Part shown: piece after piece, positions 63,832 through 64,000 of the stretch
Position numbering within the stretch: the first letter of the stretch is position 1
Layout of the letters: every line of letters starts with the position of its first letter
Assembly (NCBI RefSeq): GCF_036186745.1
Contig: NZ_CP108086.1
Span: forward strand, 7,750,001-7,814,000
DNA length: 64,000 nucleotides
Origin: Microbispora hainanensis
GTDB taxonomy: Bacteria > Actinomycetota > Actinomycetes > Streptosporangiales > Streptosporangiaceae
Direction of reading: 5' to 3'
The notes under the pieces: model-generated
What the model was told of the DNA's origin: nothing
Database searches by the model: none
Seen by the model: only the letters and a program-made list of their open reading frames with translations
Translations under genes and position numbers: made by a program

Positions 63832-64000
63832 TCAGGCTTCGAGCGACATGTAGAGGCGGGTGCCGCCCGGCCGGAAGCCCACGCGTTCGTAGACCCGGCG
63901 CGATCCCTCACCGCTGTACTCCAGCCACACCGACCGTGCTCCCCTGGCGAGCATCGTCTCGGCGAGCGTGGCGGTGACCGCGCCGGCGATGCCCCGCCCG
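63832..64000 (-). CDS. GNAT-family acetyltransferase, C-terminal part
   Basis: The last 55 codons of a minus-strand gene whose start lies beyond the window. They read GRGIAGAVTATLAE (the acetyl-CoA-binding R/Q-x-x-G-x-G/A loop), then VWLEYSGEGSRRVYERVGF and a terminal LYMSLEA, the usual C-terminal half of a GNAT domain. The substrate cannot be told. Confidence 0.85.
   Translation of the reverse strand, partial: GRGIAGAVTATLAETMLARGARSVWLEYSGEGSRRVYERVGFRPGGTRLYMSLEA

Overview
The window is high-GC actinomycete chromosomal DNA. A 13E12-type HNH endonuclease, an actinobacterial c-di-AMP riboswitch and the general gene style suggest a Streptosporangiales-like organism rather than a typical Streptomyces, but the sequence alone does not fix the genus.

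Positions 1 to about 42,200 hold most of a trans-AT hybrid NRPS-PKS cluster, closing at the left edge with an incomplete megasynthase. Its logic matches the leinamycin family. There is a stand-alone adenylation enzyme (8513-10072) with its own carrier protein (10125-10388). A multidomain protein carries carrier-Cy-Cy-A(Cys-like)-PCP-Ox-KS0 (33450-40679). Two PKS proteins contain no acyltransferase: 21918-28805 has linker-ACP-KS-KR-ACP-KS, and 1-8431 has DH-ACP-KR-KS-ACP-KS-DH-KR and continues off the window. Acyltransfer comes from two free-standing AT-ER proteins (16574-18901 and 28847-30724); the ER part of the second is degenerate. Supporting genes encode an ECH of the beta-branching type, a type II thioesterase, an Sfp-type phosphopantetheinyl transferase and an MFS exporter. 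Accessory genes encode an SDR/hydrolase fusion, a methyltransferase, a PIG-L deacetylase, DUF3224 and VOC proteins, and two internally duplicated paralogues that bracket one AT-ER. The predicted product is a thiazole-containing polyketide begun with a small amino acid. No HMG synthase, DUF-SH region, terminal TE or pathway regulator is present; if they exist they should lie beyond position 1.

The strongest regulatory signal is a palindrome, GCTCA-N4-TGAGC, found six times in the cluster (one variant is GCGCA-N4-TGCGC), plus one degenerate copy before a truncated globin. In every case a -10-like hexamer begins 23-24 nt from the palindrome edge, which centres the site near -41.5. This is class II activator geometry with CRP/FNR-like dimensions, and it ties the synthase genes into one regulon.

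From about 40.9 to 43.7 kb are a FabG-like reductase, the globin and an amidohydrolase. From 43,975 to 48,302 is a plus-strand catabolic operon: CaiB-type CoA transferase, citrate-synthase/citryl-CoA-lyase-like protein, LigB and LigA extradiol dioxygenase subunits, and an MDR oxidoreductase. It is followed by a methyltransferase remnant and a convergent IclR regulator; TGTCCG-N5-CGGACA-like palindromes lie before the divergent promoters and before the IclR gene. From 49.6 to 54.6 kb are a secreted esterase, an ArsR-SRPBCC fusion with paired operators, two secreted proteins (one DUF305), and a CHAP-domain protein behind a c-di-AMP (ydaO-type) riboswitch. From 55.5 to 58.8 kb is an unusually long DUF222-HNH gene, followed by a 114-bp tandem repeat. 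From 59.7 to 62.5 kb is a three-gene sugar-acid operon resembling non-phosphorylative L-fucose catabolism. It is followed by a dienelactone-hydrolase-like protein, a DUF6295-like protein and the 3' end of a GNAT acetyltransferase.
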